DNA of 32,852 bases from a virus: positions 1-32,852 of the IMG/VR virus record IMGVR_UViG_3300030389_001893; one strand, given 5' to 3'. A program made the position numbers and the translations under genes. The notes beneath the pieces are model-generated. The model ran no database searches, was not told where the DNA came from, and saw only the letters and a list, made by a program, of their open reading frames with translations. This document shows, piece after piece, positions 8,036-14,330 of the stretch; the stretch's first letter is position 1, and each line of letters begins with the position of its first letter.

Positions 8036-8295
8036 CTATCTGTACCACGTTTTAAAAACCAACCCTCTGTTAACGCAGTCTGCAATACATCTTTAGGTAT
8101 TGCTATTGCATGTTCAGGCTCATTATCTTTATAAACTATAAAGACCATTTCTGCAGTTTTACCGTCATCAGTAGGTAAAAAACCAAATTGTCCAATGCAT
8201 GTTTCTTCTTTTGGTTTTTGATTAGCTTTTACTAAAACTTGCGTCCACAAAAGTTTGTTTTCGTTAGCTTGATATGTAATTTTATCTTGATTCAT
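8032..8295 (-). CDS. Hypothetical protein (87 aa)
   Basis: An unrecognised 87-residue protein. It is predominantly beta-strand in appearance (KLLWTQVLVKANQ, AEMVFIVYKDNE, HAIAIPKDVL), with no transmembrane segment or cysteine cluster. It overlaps the upstream membrane-protein gene by 14 bases and the downstream HTH gene by 4, so all three are co-translated in the early small-gene string. Confidence 0.7.
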   Translation of the reverse strand: MNQDKITYQANENKLLWTQVLVKANQKPKEETCIGQFGFLPTDDGKTAEMVFIVYKDNEPEHAIAIPKDVLQTALTEGWFLKRGTDR

Positions 8296-8500
8296 TGCTA
8301 AACATGTTTTCTGACGTCAGCTCTTCGCCGTCTTGTAGTCTTTGGTAAAAGTCTGTATTGATATACTCTTTATCTTCAAACTCAAACCCTAAGAGCTTTG
8401 CTACCCAGATTGCAACTTCACCGAGTAAAGCGCCTACTAAAAAAATACCAACAAAACCCAACAGTACAATAAATACGTCTGGGTTATCATATTCTCTCAT
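8282..8500 (-). CDS. Small single-pass membrane protein (72 aa)
   Basis: One strong hydrophobic helix at about residues 9-37 (VFIVLLGFVGIFLVGALLGE, continuing AIWVAKLLGF). It is preceded by a short charged N-terminus and followed by an acidic soluble tail. It has an AGAAAGGAC ribosome-binding region and ATGA overlap with the preceding small gene. Early-expressed small phage membrane proteins often target host envelope functions or exclusion, but nothing here names a role. Confidence 0.7.
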   Translation of the reverse strand: MREYDNPDVFIVLLGFVGIFLVGALLGEVAIWVAKLLGFEFEDKEYINTDFYQRLQDGEELTSENMFSNESR

Positions 8501-8625
8501 TTTTTGTCCTTTCTCTTTTTTAGTAATTGTTCTATATTATCTTTAATATCTTGAGCAGAATTAATATCATAAATATCTTTACGTATTTCATTACCGTCTA
8601 TATCAGTAAATATAATGTCAGGCAT
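8497..8625 (-). CDS. Small hypothetical protein (42 aa)
   Basis: The frame begins MPDIIFTDIDGNEIRKDIYD and ends with a very basic segment (LLKKRKDKK). The start is coupled as TAATG to the previous stop, and the stop overlaps the next start as ATGA. It fills the interval exactly, which supports it being a gene. No domain is recognised. Confidence 0.6.
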   Translation of the reverse strand: MPDIIFTDIDGNEIRKDIYDINSAQDIKDNIEQLLKKRKDKK

Positions 8626-8936
8626 TAGAAGGGTACCTCTGCGCCGTCAATAGCTAGATCATGTTCAATGTCTGCTATCTCAACATCATGCTCTAAAGAT
8701 ACAAGATATTCAAGTATCTCTTTTAAGAAAAAACGTTTTTCATCATATCTAGCAAATGCTATATCTGACCAGTTATGTATGCTAACTCTTTTGTTAACTT
8801 CGTTTTTTTCCATTTCGTCTTTTGTCTTCTCTATTAAAGTAGATAAGACTTCTTCTGCACTAGGGTAATCTTTAAACACTCGATCTTGTAAGGGTTTATA
8901 TTTTACTCTACGTGTGTTAGTTTTAATTTCGCTCAT
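8625..8936 (-). CDS. Hypothetical protein (103 aa)
   Basis: An unrecognised 103-residue soluble protein. It has a basic N-terminus (MSEIKTNTRRVKYKPLQDR), a charged helical middle and an acidic end. It starts 8 bases after an AGAAAGG ribosome-binding site. A partial copy of the regulatory palindrome lies 27-36 bases upstream, overlapping the preceding gene's stop, so it may have its own regulated promoter as well as read-through. Confidence 0.7.
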   Translation of the reverse strand: MSEIKTNTRRVKYKPLQDRVFKDYPSAEEVLSTLIEKTKDEMEKNEVNKRVSIHNWSDIAFARYDEKRFFLKEILEYLVSLEHDVEIADIEHDLAIDGAEVPF

Positions 8937-8962
8937 TGTTTTTTCCTTTCTCTTATATTTTA

Positions 8963-8972
8963 AATCTAAGAT
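8963..8972. promoter_or_regulatory. Partial copy of AATCTWAGATT palindrome (10 of 11)
   Basis: AATCTAAGAT(A) lies across the stop codon of the zinc-ribbon gene and upstream of the 8936 start. There is no clear TTGACA beside it. It may be a weaker operator of the same regulon, or chance in AT-rich DNA. Confidence 0.35.
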
Positions 8973-9130
8973 ACGACTATTTTACGTCCATAAGCAGGGT
9001 TTTCTAAGAAACAAAACTTACAGATTGCGTCAAATTCTTCTGTGTTTGCATTAAAAAGAACATGTGCAGTTTTTCTATGTAGAGGGCGATTGCAGTTATA
9101 ACAGTTGCCCTCTGTGTTTGGGTTACTCAT
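8966..9130 (-). CDS. Zinc-ribbon microprotein (54 aa)
   Basis: The peptide carries two CxxC knuckles, CYNC (residues 10-13) and CKFC (37-40), separated by 23 residues, a typical zinc-ribbon layout. The ATG overlaps the upstream stop as TAATG at 9130. It begins MSNPNTEGNCYNCNR. Such ribbons commonly bind nucleic acid or act as transcription adaptors, but the partner is unknown. It is easily missed because of its length. Confidence 0.75.
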   Translation of the reverse strand: MSNPNTEGNCYNCNRPLHRKTAHVLFNANTEEFDAICKFCFLENPAYGRKIVVS

Positions 9131-9447
9131 TATTTACTACCTCTGTTGTAAAACTCTCTTGCACGTCTTCTATCATCAACTTTATTAATATGGTTAAGAT
9201 ATTGAATTACTTCCCAAATACCCTCGTTATCAATGTTTGAATCCCAGTTATCGTCTAATAAGGTAATTGTTGTTTCATGAGCATTAGATAATTCATTTAA
9301 GAGTGTCATTAAACCCTCAACTCTACCTGCTGCCTCAATTTTTCCAACTTGTCTTTTTTGTACTCTAAATGTATCTATTGCGTCATTTATAGTGTTAACT
9401 AAAATAGAATCTCTCTCGATCATTTTTATGCCTTTCTCATTGTTCAT
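9130..9447 (-). CDS. Hypothetical protein (105 or 97 aa), possibly leaderless
   Basis: An unrecognised, mostly helical soluble protein (INDAIDTFRVQKRQVGKIEA; IWEVIQYLNHINKVDDRRR). Two starts are plausible. The ATG at 9447 lies exactly 6 bases after the -10 box, so it would be a leaderless start. The ATG at 9423 has GAGAAAGG correctly spaced upstream. It is first in the early small-gene string running to 7673, under the palindrome-linked promoter. Confidence 0.7.
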   Translation of the reverse strand: MNNEKGIKMIERDSILVNTINDAIDTFRVQKRQVGKIEAAGRVEGLMTLLNELSNAHETTITLLDDNWDSNIDNEGIWEVIQYLNHINKVDDRRRAREFYNRGSK

Positions 9448-9453
9448 ATAAGA

Positions 9454-9492
9454 ATATTAGGCCACTTTTGTAATATATGTCAATCTTAGATT
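9454..9492 (-). promoter_or_regulatory. Promoter of the early small-gene string, with palindrome
   Basis: The -35 TTGACA (9478-9483) and -10 TAATAT (9454-9459) have an 18-bp spacer ending in GTGGCC. The palindrome AATCTTAGATT (9482-9492) abuts and overlaps the -35. The bases after the -10 (TCTTATAT) match those of the 7543 promoter. Confidence 0.75.
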
Positions 9493-9500
9493 AAAGTATT

Positions 9501-9791
9501 TTATAAATAAATTTTAAAGCCATTATCTAAAGAAGTTAGAAAATGTAACAAATCTTCAGCGTCTGGTAGCTCTATATATGCTAAATCTTTATGTGATGTA
9601 ATAACTGAAACTTCAAACTCATTATTTAGATTTAAGACAATAAAATATAAATCATCTTCATATCTAAAAGCAAGTCCACCTTGTGTATCTACCATTGGTA
9701 GTACTTCTTCTAAATCTAGTTTGTTTAGTTCGGGGTATTTAGTTAAATAAAAGGCCACTGCTAAAGCACCCCAGTTTACTTCATTTATCAT
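9501..9791 (-). CDS. Hypothetical protein (96 aa)
   Basis: An unrecognised acidic 96-residue protein with alternating hydrophobic strands (LAFRYEDDLYFIVLNLNNEF; VSVITSHKDLAYIELPD) suggesting a compact alpha/beta fold. It is the last gene of the replication unit that starts at 11218 and follows the initiator-like gene after 12 bases. The ribosome-binding site is poor, so it may depend on coupling. Confidence 0.65.
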   Translation of the reverse strand: MINEVNWGALAVAFYLTKYPELNKLDLEEVLPMVDTQGGLAFRYEDDLYFIVLNLNNEFEVSVITSHKDLAYIELPDAEDLLHFLTSLDNGFKIYL

Positions 9792-9803
9792 ATCTATATA
9801 TTA

Positions 9804-10550
9804 CTATTCTTCTTTGACTTTTTCCTTTTCTGCTTTGCAAAATCTACAATGAAAAATTACATCAAGATCAACCCAACCGTGACCCTCTTTTTCGCAATCT
9901 CTTTGTTTTGGCGGTTTATCTTTTTCGTACATCTCACCAAGTAACGTCCAGTTTTTAGATAATGCAAAAGGCGTCAGCGTGATCTTCGGCCATTTCTTTT
10001 TGTAGATAAATACTCTCTCTTTTATTTCTTCTGAAGTTACATCAATCTCTGACAAGTCTTTAGCAACTTTATTAAAAGCAGATATTTCGTTTTTGGTTTT
10101 AGGTGTCCACAAGTGTTCACATAAAGCTAAATATATTTTTCCTTTATCTGAATCTTGCTTGTAAGTATGACTTTGGTTAAATGGCTTTGGTTTGTGTGTC
10201 ATATCTGAACTACCCCCCTGTTCATATTTGGTATGGGGTGGGGTGTCAGATTTAAAAGCAGGGTTTAATTTTAAGATATAAAGATTAGAAGTTTGCCCTT
10301 TATCTTCTAAGTAACGTTCTTTAACTTCGATAGCACCAATGTCTTTTAATTCTTTGATCGCTCTTTTTACTGATGAACTAGATTTATTACATTTAGTTCC
10401 AATAGTGGCTATTGAAGGCCAACATGTACCGTCATCTTTATCTGCAAATCTGTATAGTGCGGAGTATACACGAAGTGCATTATCAGATACGTTAGATTCA
10501 ATCAGCCACTCTGGAACAATAGAAAAATAAAACTCTGATACAATTTGCAT
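9804..10550 (-). CDS. Replication initiator-like HTH protein with C-terminal zinc knuckle
   Basis: A 248-residue protein. Residues 20-100 form a winged HTH of the kind found in phage and plasmid initiators (NALRVYSALYRFADKDDGTC; PSIATIGTKCNKSSSSVKRA; LKDIGAIEVKERY). A flexible Pro/Ser linker follows (about 100-130), then a helical region resembling DnaD/helicase-loader parts (150-215). It ends with a Cys/His cluster (CEKEGH ... HCRFC) likely to bind zinc. It lies directly after a Rad52-like gene, which supports a role in initiating replication with host polymerase, like lambda O. The exact family is uncertain. Confidence 0.7.
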   Translation of the reverse strand: MQIVSEFYFSIVPEWLIESNVSDNALRVYSALYRFADKDDGTCWPSIATIGTKCNKSSSSVKRAIKELKDIGAIEVKERYLEDKGQTSNLYILKLNPAFKSDTPPHTKYEQGGSSDMTHKPKPFNQSHTYKQDSDKGKIYLALCEHLWTPKTKNEISAFNKVAKDLSEIDVTSEEIKERVFIYKKKWPKITLTPFALSKNWTLLGEMYEKDKPPKQRDCEKEGHGWVDLDVIFHCRFCKAEKEKVKEE

Positions 10551-10559
10551 TGCAGAAGT

Positions 10560-11027
10560 TTATTCTTCTTCTGCGACAATTTCTGTTTTTTCTAAGTAGT
10601 TAGATAACCAAGCGTCTGTGTCGTATAGTTCTATACCAACACCCATACGCATGGCTGCTCTTTTTAAACCGTCAGACATACACTCTTTTATTCTCTGACC
10701 GTTGTTCTGTACTTTGTTTGGGTTGTCATGGAAAAATGGCTTATCACACATGCCGTAATCCTCTCTTGTGATTAAATTACCGTCAACTGTTCCTGACAAT
10801 GTAACTTTGACACCTGTTACAAAACTTCTTGCAACACCGTTAACATCTTCGATCTTGTCATAAATAATTTCGTCTGTTGTTATAAGCAAGTCTGGTATTA
10901 AAGCAATTAGCTTTTGAGTTACTTGCGTATGCTCTACATAATCAATATCGCCAAACCCTTTATTAACTTTTTTTACAAAAGTTTTATTCCATGGTTTGCT
11001 TATTTGTATTTGTGTATTTCGATTCAT
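10560..11027 (-). CDS. Rad52-like single-strand annealing protein
   Basis: A 155-residue protein whose C-terminal half has the Rad52/Sak pattern: VTGVKVTLSGTVDG strands, then QRIKECMSDGLKRAAMRMGV (111-130), where DGLKRAAM is the conserved helix following the beta sheet. It would anneal ssDNA during recombination-dependent replication. The start has a perfect GGAGG ribosome-binding site and overlaps the HTH stop as ATGA. It is followed by the initiator-like gene. It is shorter than typical Rad52 cores (about 180), so the family call is moderate. Confidence 0.65.
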   Translation of the reverse strand: MNRNTQIQISKPWNKTFVKKVNKGFGDIDYVEHTQVTQKLIALIPDLLITTDEIIYDKIEDVNGVARSFVTGVKVTLSGTVDGNLITREDYGMCDKPFFHDNPNKVQNNGQRIKECMSDGLKRAAMRMGVGIELYDTDAWLSNYLEKTEIVAEEE

Positions 11028-11218
11028 TGTTTCCTCCTATTATCAGTTATACCGACTTTATTTATAAAGTCAGATATTTCTTTTGCGTCCCATAAAGGAC
11101 CACATTTTAAAACTTTTTTTGGTGCAGGTAATTTACCATGATGTTTTAAACTAGCTACTTTTTGCCTAGTTACATTTAACATCTTGGCTATTTCTGCAAC
11201 GCCTACTGGATCAAACAT
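11024..11218 (-). CDS. Small HTH DNA-binding protein (excisionase/MerR-like)
   Basis: A 64-residue protein starting MFDPVGVAEIAKMLNVTRQK. The ATG at 11218 has GAAAGGAAG upstream and is preferred to an in-frame GTG at 11281, which would lie inside the leader hairpin. VAEIAKMLNVTRQKVASLKH is a clear helix-turn-helix, followed by a wing (GKLPAPKKVLKCGPLWDAKE), as in AlpA/excisionase/HTH_17 proteins. It heads the recombination/replication unit and sits behind a palindrome operator, so it may be autoregulatory. With no integrase in the genome, an excisionase role is unlikely. Confidence 0.8.
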   Translation of the reverse strand: MFDPVGVAEIAKMLNVTRQKVASLKHHGKLPAPKKVLKCGPLWDAKEISDFINKVGITDNRRKQ

Positions 11219-11239
11219 TTTCTTCCTTTCTGCACAATG

Positions 11240-11279
11240 GGGGGTTGTAGGTGCATTTCCATGAGAAAGGACAACCCCC
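11240..11279 (-). promoter_or_regulatory. Leader hairpin upstream of the HTH gene
   Basis: A 9-bp GC-rich perfect stem (GGGGGTTGT / ACAACCCCC) with a 22-base loop, in the 5' leader. A smaller TTTC/GAAA stem can form inside the loop. It is followed by the ribosome-binding site rather than a T-run, so it is not a normal terminator. Possible roles are mRNA stabilisation or protein binding. Confidence 0.6.
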
Positions 11280-11296
11280 ACCGTGCTTAATTAATT

Positions 11297-11313
11297 ATTA
11301 TAATCTTAGATTA
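11297..11313 (-). promoter_or_regulatory. Promoter/operator of the replication unit
   Basis: A 13-bp palindrome TAATCTTAGATTA (11301-11313) overlaps a perfect TATAAT -10 box (11297-11302, minus strand). No good -35 is seen at 16-18 bp. Here the palindrome lies in the spacer against the -10 rather than at the -35 as in other copies, so a bound protein would block RNA polymerase directly. Confidence 0.6.
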
Positions 11314-11327
11314 AGACAATATTTATG

Positions 11328-11417
11328 TTACTCACAATCTGGGCAAACACGAGTATTATTTTCGTTCCAGTAAGGGGTTAAACAGTCTTCGCAGTAACTC
11401 ACGTATACATCACTCAT
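11328..11417 (-). CDS. Zinc-ribbon microprotein (29 aa)
   Basis: It encodes MSDVYVSYCEDCLTPYWNEN followed by NTRVCPDCE. Two CxxC knuckles 15 residues apart make a minimal zinc ribbon. The ATG overlaps the glycosyltransferase stop by 8 bases. The ribosome-binding site is weak. Support is the two-knuckle pattern and its place at the end of the ParB/glycosyltransferase unit. Confidence 0.6.
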   Translation of the reverse strand: MSDVYVSYCEDCLTPYWNENNTRVCPDCE

Positions 11418-12291
11418 TAAATTTATCTACATCTTTTTCTAATTCTTTATTTTCTACGTTAGCTAATTTCTGAATTTTCATTTTTATTTTCTTGTTTTGT
11501 ATTTCTTCCCAGTTTAAATCTTTACGTCTAATTAATTTTTGGTCGAAGTGTTGCCAGTTAAATTTAATTCTATGTTGAGGTCTACCATATCTTTTGCTTA
11601 CTTCAACAACATAAGGCCAAGCCTCTTGTAGTTCTCTCGCCATGCGTAACCTACCGTCACCAATATAAAGCTCGTCTGCATTACCACCTTTCATTTTAAG
11701 AGTGGCGTTCTTCTCAATCATAAAAGCATTTATTAAAACTGTACACCAGTCCTTACTTAGAGCTTGTAGGCATAAATCGGTGTCTTCGTTGTATCTACCT
11801 CGCCAACGAAAGTCTAAATCGTTTTTAATAAGTAAGTTACTATATACTCTGCAGTTCTGATAAAAAGGTTTTTTATTGTTAGGTGTTACAAAAAATTTAT
11901 AGTTCATACCACTAATAGCAATATTTTCGTACCTATCTGTAAATTCTTCTACTGCACTTATTCCGATATTACCATTAACAACTATTCTTCTACCGTTCCA
12001 AAAATATTTTATATTGTGTATGTTGTCATCAAAACACCAATGCCTTTTGTAGCCTTTTTCTAATGCGTGTTCCCAAATAAAATTTCTTACAGGAATTGAC
12101 CCTTTACCTAAATTACTAAATGGTGTTACCATTAATAATTCTTTATCATAGTACTTAGCGTATTCGTCATATTCTTGTGGCTCTATAACAAGTTTAAATT
12201 TAACTTTATCTTTTAACATAAAGTTTGCAGTATGTCCTATATCTGCTCTACCTTTAGATATAACGTATATTGGATATTTAGGTTTCTTCAT
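11410..12291 (-). CDS. Glycosyltransferase, TET-associated (TAGT)-like
   Basis: A 293-residue GT-A-like protein. It has the opening YPIYVISKGRADIGHT, then VIEPQEYDEY, a GSIPVRNFIWEHALEKG helix, HWCFDDN with an aspartate motif (88-90) likely to bind the nucleotide sugar and metal, and NEDTDLCLQAL (169-179) as the acceptor-side acidic motif. This order matches TET/JBP-associated glycosyltransferases that decorate modified phage bases. It is co-translated with a ParB-like protein (14-base overlap), a pairing seen in base-modification islands. No oxygenase gene is visible in this genome, so the substrate base, or a non-DNA target, is open. Confidence 0.75.
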   Translation of the reverse strand: MKKPKYPIYVISKGRADIGHTANFMLKDKVKFKLVIEPQEYDEYAKYYDKELLMVTPFSNLGKGSIPVRNFIWEHALEKGYKRHWCFDDNIHNIKYFWNGRRIVVNGNIGISAVEEFTDRYENIAISGMNYKFFVTPNNKKPFYQNCRVYSNLLIKNDLDFRWRGRYNEDTDLCLQALSKDWCTVLINAFMIEKNATLKMKGGNADELYIGDGRLRMARELQEAWPYVVEVSKRYGRPQHRIKFNWQHFDQKLIRRKDLNWEEIQNKKIKMKIQKLANVENKELEKDVDKFNE

Positions 12292-12928
12292 CTACAAATT
12301 TAACATTACGTATATCTTCATTGCGTTTTTCTGGGTACCAAAACTTCTGATCTGTTGCAGTTTGATAATTTATGTGTGGATTATCTAACAAGTCCATAAA
12401 GTTTTCTCTATCTTCTTCAGATCGAAAATACACAATTGATTTTATATACTTCTCTCTAGGTTGAAAGTCAGTCATACCAACCCACTCTGCAGCCTCGTCT
12501 AAATCTTGTATCTCATCATTACTTCTAGTTGTATAAACTAATGCAGATAATTGATCTTCGTTAAAACCAGTACCAGTTAAATCGTAATCTTCATCAAGTA
12601 TGTCTTTAAGTATCTCGCTTAGTTCTCTATCGTCAACCATCGCAAGATTACTAATCTCGTTGTCTGAAGTTAAAACTTTTAATGCTTGTGTGCTATTTGA
12701 TTCTATATCTAATCTTATTACAGGTACTTTGTGTTTACCCATAGACTTACACGCTTGAACTACGCCATGACCTGCAAGTATTGTATTATCTGTTGCTACA
12801 ACTACATTACGATAAAAGCCGTGTTCTTCAATAGATTTTATAATATGTTCTATTTGTTGTTCGGGGTGTTGTTTGTAGTTACGTGGGTGTGGTTTTAATA
12901 AATTAATGTCAACGTTTTCTATATTCAT
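12278..12928 (-). CDS. ParB-like (ParB/sulfiredoxin fold) domain protein
   Basis: A 216-residue protein. Residues 5-75 match the ParB N-terminal nuclease/CTPase-like fold: LLKPHPRNYKQHPEQQIEHI, then SIEEHGFYRNVVV, and the box ILAGHGVVQACKSMGKHKVP. The rest (LKVLTSDNEISNLAMVDDRE; DEDYDLTGTGFNEDQL) is typical of phage ParB-like proteins that accompany DNA methylases or base-modification enzymes rather than of partition ParB. It heads a unit with the glycosyltransferase. Its start lies in an inverted repeat (12921-12949). Confidence 0.85.
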   Translation of the reverse strand: MNIENVDINLLKPHPRNYKQHPEQQIEHIIKSIEEHGFYRNVVVATDNTILAGHGVVQACKSMGKHKVPVIRLDIESNSTQALKVLTSDNEISNLAMVDDRELSEILKDILDEDYDLTGTGFNEDQLSALVYTTRSNDEIQDLDEAAEWVGMTDFQPREKYIKSIVYFRSEEDRENFMDLLDNPHINYQTATDQKFWYPEKRNEDIRNVKFVDEET

Positions 12929-12992
12929 AAATGCTCTTTTTATGAATATTGTACCAAATTAATGGTAAAATGTTTGTATAAACGTTCGTTTA
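12921..12992 (-). promoter_or_regulatory. Promoter and operators of the ParB/glycosyltransferase unit
   Basis: The -10 candidate is TACAAT (12948-12953); the -35 is weak. An 11-bp perfect inverted repeat (arms 12921-12931 and 12939-12949, 7-base centre) covers the -10 edge, the expected transcription start and the ATG at 12928. A second dyad, TAAACG-2-CGTTTA (12979-12992), lies upstream. Both look like protein-binding sites. If transcription begins upstream of the arms, the first repeat would instead hide the ATG in an RNA hairpin with the AAGAG ribosome-binding site in its loop. Confidence 0.55.
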
Positions 12993-13004
12993 CGCCCTGT
13001 TATC

Positions 13005-13032
13005 AAAAATGGTCTAGCAATAGACCATTTTT
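13005..13032 (-). terminator. Intrinsic terminator overlapping a stop codon
   Basis: A 12-bp perfect stem (AAAAATGGTCTA / TAGACCATTTTT) with a GCAA loop, ending in T5 on both strands. The stop codon of the 13031 gene lies in its base. It ends the two-gene unit from the 13692 start and may act in both directions. Confidence 0.88.
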
Positions 13033-13282
13033 ATGGGCGTATATCTAAAGCCCACTCATAATAATAAGCATTATGTACACGCTTGTAATTACCACAGTCG
13101 CAATGCATTGTACGAATTGGAAACCCCTCTTGACAAAATACATAGGCATATCTTCTTATCATTTCACTCTCATTAGTGCAAATAAACTCATAATTACATA
13201 ATCTCTTAAATATTTCGCCCTTATAATCTCTAAATGGATTTTTATACTTTGGTTGTATTCTTTGTGCTTTTATGTATGTCAT
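13031..13282 (-). CDS. Hypothetical protein (83 aa)
   Basis: A basic, tyrosine-rich protein (IKAQRIQPKYKNPFRDYKGE) with four cysteines, including a C-terminal CDCGNYKRVHNAYYYEW segment that might bind metal together with the earlier Cys. No family is recognised. It has a good AAAGGGG ribosome-binding site and starts 3 bases after the preceding stop. Confidence 0.7.
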   Translation of the reverse strand: MTYIKAQRIQPKYKNPFRDYKGEIFKRLCNYEFICTNESEMIRRYAYVFCQEGFPIRTMHCDCGNYKRVHNAYYYEWALDIRP

Positions 13283-13284
13283 TA

Positions 13285-13692
13285 TTACCCCTTTCGATAT
13301 TCGTCTGTTATGACACCTCTGATCTCTGCTAATTCTTGCATTTTGTTTTTCATGTATTCGTATAATCTTCTATCGCAACTGACTTCAGTCCATTCATCTC
13401 TGCCCTCAACCATCCACTCTGCGTACCCAAAGTTGTGATCAAGTACTGTATAAACAACTAACCACTCTTGTAAAGTATTTATTGTGTATAAAGTTACGTA
13501 ACCTCTACCAACTCTTTTTGTGTATGAATCAAGCGAACTATAAATATTGTTTATGTCAATATCAGTAACATCACCCATGTCATAATCTGTAAAATTATTT
13601 TGATAATGTTCAAAGTCTGTTTCATCTACAACACGCATTGCAGACGCTTTGATTTCTATTTGATTCGGTTTAAGTGTTTTTTTGTTGTTCAC
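13285..13692 (-). CDS. Hypothetical protein (135 aa) with leaderless GTG start
   Basis: The GTG at 13692 lies 6 bases after a TATACT -10 box, so the mRNA probably begins at or next to the start codon; no ribosome-binding site exists. The protein is acidic with aromatic-rich strands (GYVTLYTINTLQEWLVVYTV; AEWMVEGRDEWTEVSCDRRL). No domain is recognised. It is first in a two-gene unit ended by the 13005-13032 terminator. Confidence 0.72.
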   Translation of the reverse strand: MNNKKTLKPNQIEIKASAMRVVDETDFEHYQNNFTDYDMGDVTDIDINNIYSSLDSYTKRVGRGYVTLYTINTLQEWLVVYTVLDHNFGYAEWMVEGRDEWTEVSCDRRLYEYMKNKMQELAEIRGVITDEYRKG

Positions 13693-13698
13693 AAAATT

Positions 13699-13738
13699 AG
13701 TATAGGCCAGTTGTTAAAAGTTTGTCAAATCTTAGATT
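13699..13738 (-). promoter_or_regulatory. Promoter with palindrome driving the 13692/13282 unit
   Basis: The -35 TTGACA (13723-13728) and -10 TATACT (13699-13704) have an 18-bp spacer ending in CTGGCC. AATCTTAGATT (13728-13738) touches the -35. It is the third member of the shared promoter class and the one with the best -10. Confidence 0.8.
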
Positions 13739-13747
13739 AAAATAGGT

Positions 13748-14152
13748 TTAATATTTCCAACAAAACTTGCTAGGTTTCCAGTGGTGTGAGCCGTCATTAT
13801 AAAATAACCATGACGCAACTGCAGTAGAAACATTTACGTTGGTTCGATCAGAAGTAATTTTTAATTTTGGTGTTAACCATGCCCATGTATTGTCATTGAA
13901 TTGCCACAAGCCAACATCTTTTGTGCCGTCTTTGTTTACACCAACTGCAGTATTCTTACCTCTTGATTCACACCAAGAAATACGAAGTGCAGTTTCTAAA
14001 TCTTCTTTTTTAAAGTATTCAGAGAATAAAGGTATATATTCTTCCATAGCTACAATGATTTCGTTCCTATCTCTACACTCTTTATAATCTGTAAGAATCT
14101 CTGGTGTAATAGGGGATAGGAAAGTACAAGCAATTAAAACTTCAGCTATCAA
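13748..14152 (-). CDS. Endolysin-type muralytic enzyme (lysozyme/transglycosylase-like fold)
   Basis: A 134-residue protein from a TTG start with AGAGG four bases upstream. A short hydrophobic N-terminus (MIAEVLIACTFLSPIT) may be an export signal. ALRISWCESRGKNTAVG places the predicted catalytic Glu62 in the SLT/Rpf-like context, followed by KDVGLWQFNDNTW (79-90) and a C-terminal HHWKPSKFCW. It would cleave peptidoglycan. It is encoded with the phosphoesterase in the early region, far from the holin, so a role in lysis is likely but not proven by context. Confidence 0.8.
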   Translation of the reverse strand: MIAEVLIACTFLSPITPEILTDYKECRDRNEIIVAMEEYIPLFSEYFKKEDLETALRISWCESRGKNTAVGVNKDGTKDVGLWQFNDNTWAWLTPKLKITSDRTNVNVSTAVASWLFYNDGSHHWKPSKFCWKY

Positions 14153-14161
14153 ATAACCTCT

Positions 14162-14302
14162 TTAAGTAACTTTTTCTTTTACGAGTTCATCAAGTGTTGT
14201 TATACCAACTTTTAAGTCTTCAGAACTATACACACCGTCATTGTTGTATATAATTCTCGCTTTGATTCCGTCGTTTTCAATACCAACTAATTTTTTAGCC
14301 AT
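14162..14302 (-). CDS. Small hypothetical protein (46 aa)
   Basis: It begins MAKKLVGIENDGIKARIIYN and ends LDELVKEKVT, a small beta-hairpin-plus-helix pattern. It has a well-spaced AGTAGG ribosome-binding site and lies between the phosphoesterase and muralytic genes with short gaps. An imperfect palindrome copy (14322-14332) lies just upstream. No family is recognised. Confidence 0.6.
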   Translation of the reverse strand: MAKKLVGIENDGIKARIIYNNDGVYSSEDLKVGITTLDELVKEKVT

Positions 14303-14330
14303 ATATACCTACTAACATTTTAATCTAATA

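Noticed and set aside
11024-11218. Excisionase and temperate lifestyle
   Set aside because: The protein resembles excisionase-type HTHs, but no integrase, attachment site or lysogeny repressor module is seen, and the genome appears complete.
11024-11281. HTH protein starting at GTG 11281
   Set aside because: The extra 21 residues would be encoded by the leader hairpin; the ATG at 11218 has a proper ribosome-binding site.
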